Assembly: GCA_035315885.1 (NCBI GenBank)
Contig: DATFXM010000154.1
Coordinates: forward strand, 1-18,053
Reading direction: 5' to 3'
Origin: DATFXM01 sp035315885
GTDB lineage: Bacteria > Acidobacteriota > Blastocatellia > UBA7656
DNA: 18,053 bases
Positions 16,859 through 18,053 of this stretch are shown piece by piece. The translations under genes were made by a program, and so were the position numbers. Position 1 is the stretch's first letter. The number at the start of each line of letters is the position of its first letter. Under the pieces are notes generated by a model. The model worked only from the letters and a program-made list of their open reading frames with translations. It ran no database searches and was not told the DNA's origin.

Positions 16859-18053
16859 CGCACTTTCACCTCAGGCTCTACAGACATTCCGGGCGCGATC
16901 AGATGCTCGGAATCTGGTTGCTCGTCGAATACGATCTTGACGGGCAGGCGCTGAACGACCTTAACGTAATTGCCGGTCGCGTTCTCTGGCGGCAGCAGCG
17001 AGAAGCGCGACCCGGTGCCCGTTTGGAAGCTGTCAACATGCCCGCTGAAGATTTTGTCAGGATAAGTGTCCAATCTGATCTCGACTGGCTGTCCGGGGCG
17101 CATGCGGTTGAGCTGTGTCTCCTTGAAGTTTGCCAGTACCCACATCTCGGCTGGCACGAGGACGAACAGCGCCTGGCCGGGCTGCAATAGCGCGCCGAGC
17201 TCGACCGACTTCCTCGTGATTCGTCCGTCTTCCGGCGCATAGATCTTCGTGTAGGAGAGATCAAGCTCGGCTTGTCGCAGGGTGGCTTCAGCCTGCTCGA
17301 TCTCGGCACCGGTTGTCTCCACCTCAGACTGCCGTACGGCGACTTGCTGGGGGGCCGAGTTGGCCTCGTTCAGTTTGCCGGAGGCCTGGCCGACCTGAGC
17401 TTGCGTCCCCGCAATCTGCGAGACTGATTGCCTGTACTGATCGGCCGCCGCTCCCTGGGCGGCCCGCGCTTCCCCGACCTGCGCTTCAGCGGCGGCGACA
17501 CGCCTGCCTGCCGCTTCAAGTTGGGCGTCTGCCGTGGCAGCCGCTGCCGTTGCCCGCTCTGACTCCTGGCGTGAGACCACGCCCTCGTCTACGAGGGATT
17601 GATTCCGCACCGCGTCGGCGCGGGCGCGCACGGCTTCGGCTTCCGCGGCGGCGACCTGCGCTTGCGCCTGCGCAACGTTAGCCTCGGCGGCGCCGATGGC
17701 GGCAGACGACTGCTTCACACGACCCTCCGCGGCAGAAGCGGCGGACCGAGCCTGCGCCACACCGCTGCGCGCGGCCTCGACTCCCGAGGACGCCTGCTCG
17801 ACCCCAGCGGTTGCTGTAACGCGAGTTAAGGCAAGGCCGGCCTTTGCTGCATTACTGCGGGCAATTGCTGCGTTGAGCGCTGCGTGAGCCTGAGCGAGTC
17901 TAGCTTCATAATCGCGCGGGTCAATCTCTACGAGGAGATCACCCGCTTTCACAAGTTGATTATCGTCGATGTAGATTTTCTGAACGTAGCCAGAGACTTT
18001 TGGGCTGACCTGTGTGGCGTGCCCCTCGATAAAAGCGTCGTCGGTCGACTCGT
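16855..18053 (-). CDS. HlyD/EmrA-family membrane fusion protein (periplasmic adaptor), 5' end outside window
   Basis: Adaptor linking the inner-membrane pump to an outer-membrane channel. Only the last ~399 codons are in the window; the frame is open to the right edge. The visible start, DDAFIEGHATQVSPKVSGYV, is the first half of the biotinyl-lipoyl-like domain, so only the cytoplasmic tail and membrane anchor are missing. A long alanine-rich coiled-coil hairpin follows (roughly 200 residues of A, Q, E and R). The second lipoyl half (TKIYAPEDGRITRK) and the beta-barrel domain (WVLANFKETQLNRMRPGQPVEI) then follow, and the protein ends VEPEVKVR. The hairpin seems longer than in E. coli EmrA, suggesting a different fit with its channel. 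It overlaps the DHA2 gene by 4 bases. Confidence 0.93.
   Translation of the reverse strand, partial: ESTDDAFIEGHATQVSPKVSGYVQKIYIDDNQLVKAGDLLVEIDPRDYEARLAQAHAALNAAIARSNAAKAGLALTRVTATAGVEQASSGVEAARSGVAQARSAASAAEGRVKQSSAAIGAAEANVAQAQAQVAAAEAEAVRARADAVRNQSLVDEGVVSRQESERATAAAATADAQLEAAGRRVAAAEAQVGEARAAQGAAADQYRQSVSQIAGTQAQVGQASGKLNEANSAPQQVAVRQSEVETTGAEIEQAEATLRQAELDLSYTKIYAPEDGRITRKSVELGALLQPGQALFVLVPAEMWVLANFKETQLNRMRPGQPVEIRLDTYPDKIFSGHVDSFQTGTGSRFSLLPPENATGNYVKVVQRLPVKIVFDEQPDSEHLIAPGMSVEPEVKVR

Overview
The window looks like a chromosomal segment of a soil-type Acidobacteriota bacterium, perhaps Blastocatellia. The main support is a duplicated, stand-alone FtsX/MacB-like permease of the acidobacterial 'ADOP' type at 11345-13780. 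A 29-residue 'DKLIAMR-H' repeat protein and moderate GC with mixed codon use fit the same lineage. No rRNA, tRNA, CRISPR array, integrase or intact insertion sequence was recognised. The assignment rests on gene families only and is an inference.

Left part (1-4390). The window opens inside the 3' end of an MFS exporter with a C-terminal monooxygenase-like (ABM) domain. A degraded convergent stretch follows (660-1258). It holds the C-terminal part of a nitrilase-family amidohydrolase with no catalytic residues, next to a short remnant of a mannose-phosphate-isomerase-type cupin. Next comes an intact two-gene operon for a 2-oxoacid:ferredoxin oxidoreductase: a fused gamma-alpha subunit and a TPP/[4Fe-4S] beta subunit, preceded by a plausible extended -10 promoter.

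Middle part (4391-11142). A 520-base stretch with a possible gene remnant leads to a tight pair: a crotonase-family protein and a DUF4331 protein. A 732-base stretch with no recognisable gene precedes a large (905 aa) GH63/MGH1-like glucosidase. Fused directly behind it is a 5'-truncated, frameshifted gene for a repeat protein with eight copies of a 29-residue unit.

Right part (11143-18053). A tandem 9-mer array with an 18-bp perfect hairpin separates the repeat gene from the ADOP permease. A second hairpin lies between the permease and a convergent, leftward drug-efflux cluster. Reading on the minus strand, the cluster is an HlyD/EmrA adaptor (start outside the window), an EmrB-type DHA2 transporter overlapping it by ATGA, a TetR regulator with a palindromic putative operator just upstream, and an NTF2/SnoaL-like protein whose first residues resemble the start of a short-chain dehydrogenase.

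Overall this is ordinary accessory chromosome (efflux, central redox metabolism, carbohydrate hydrolysis) with several gene-decay scars. I did not find a convincing new multi-gene system. The most interesting items are the frameshifted repeat protein, the chimeric-looking NTF2 gene, the crotonase-DUF4331 pair, and the nitrilase/cupin scar.
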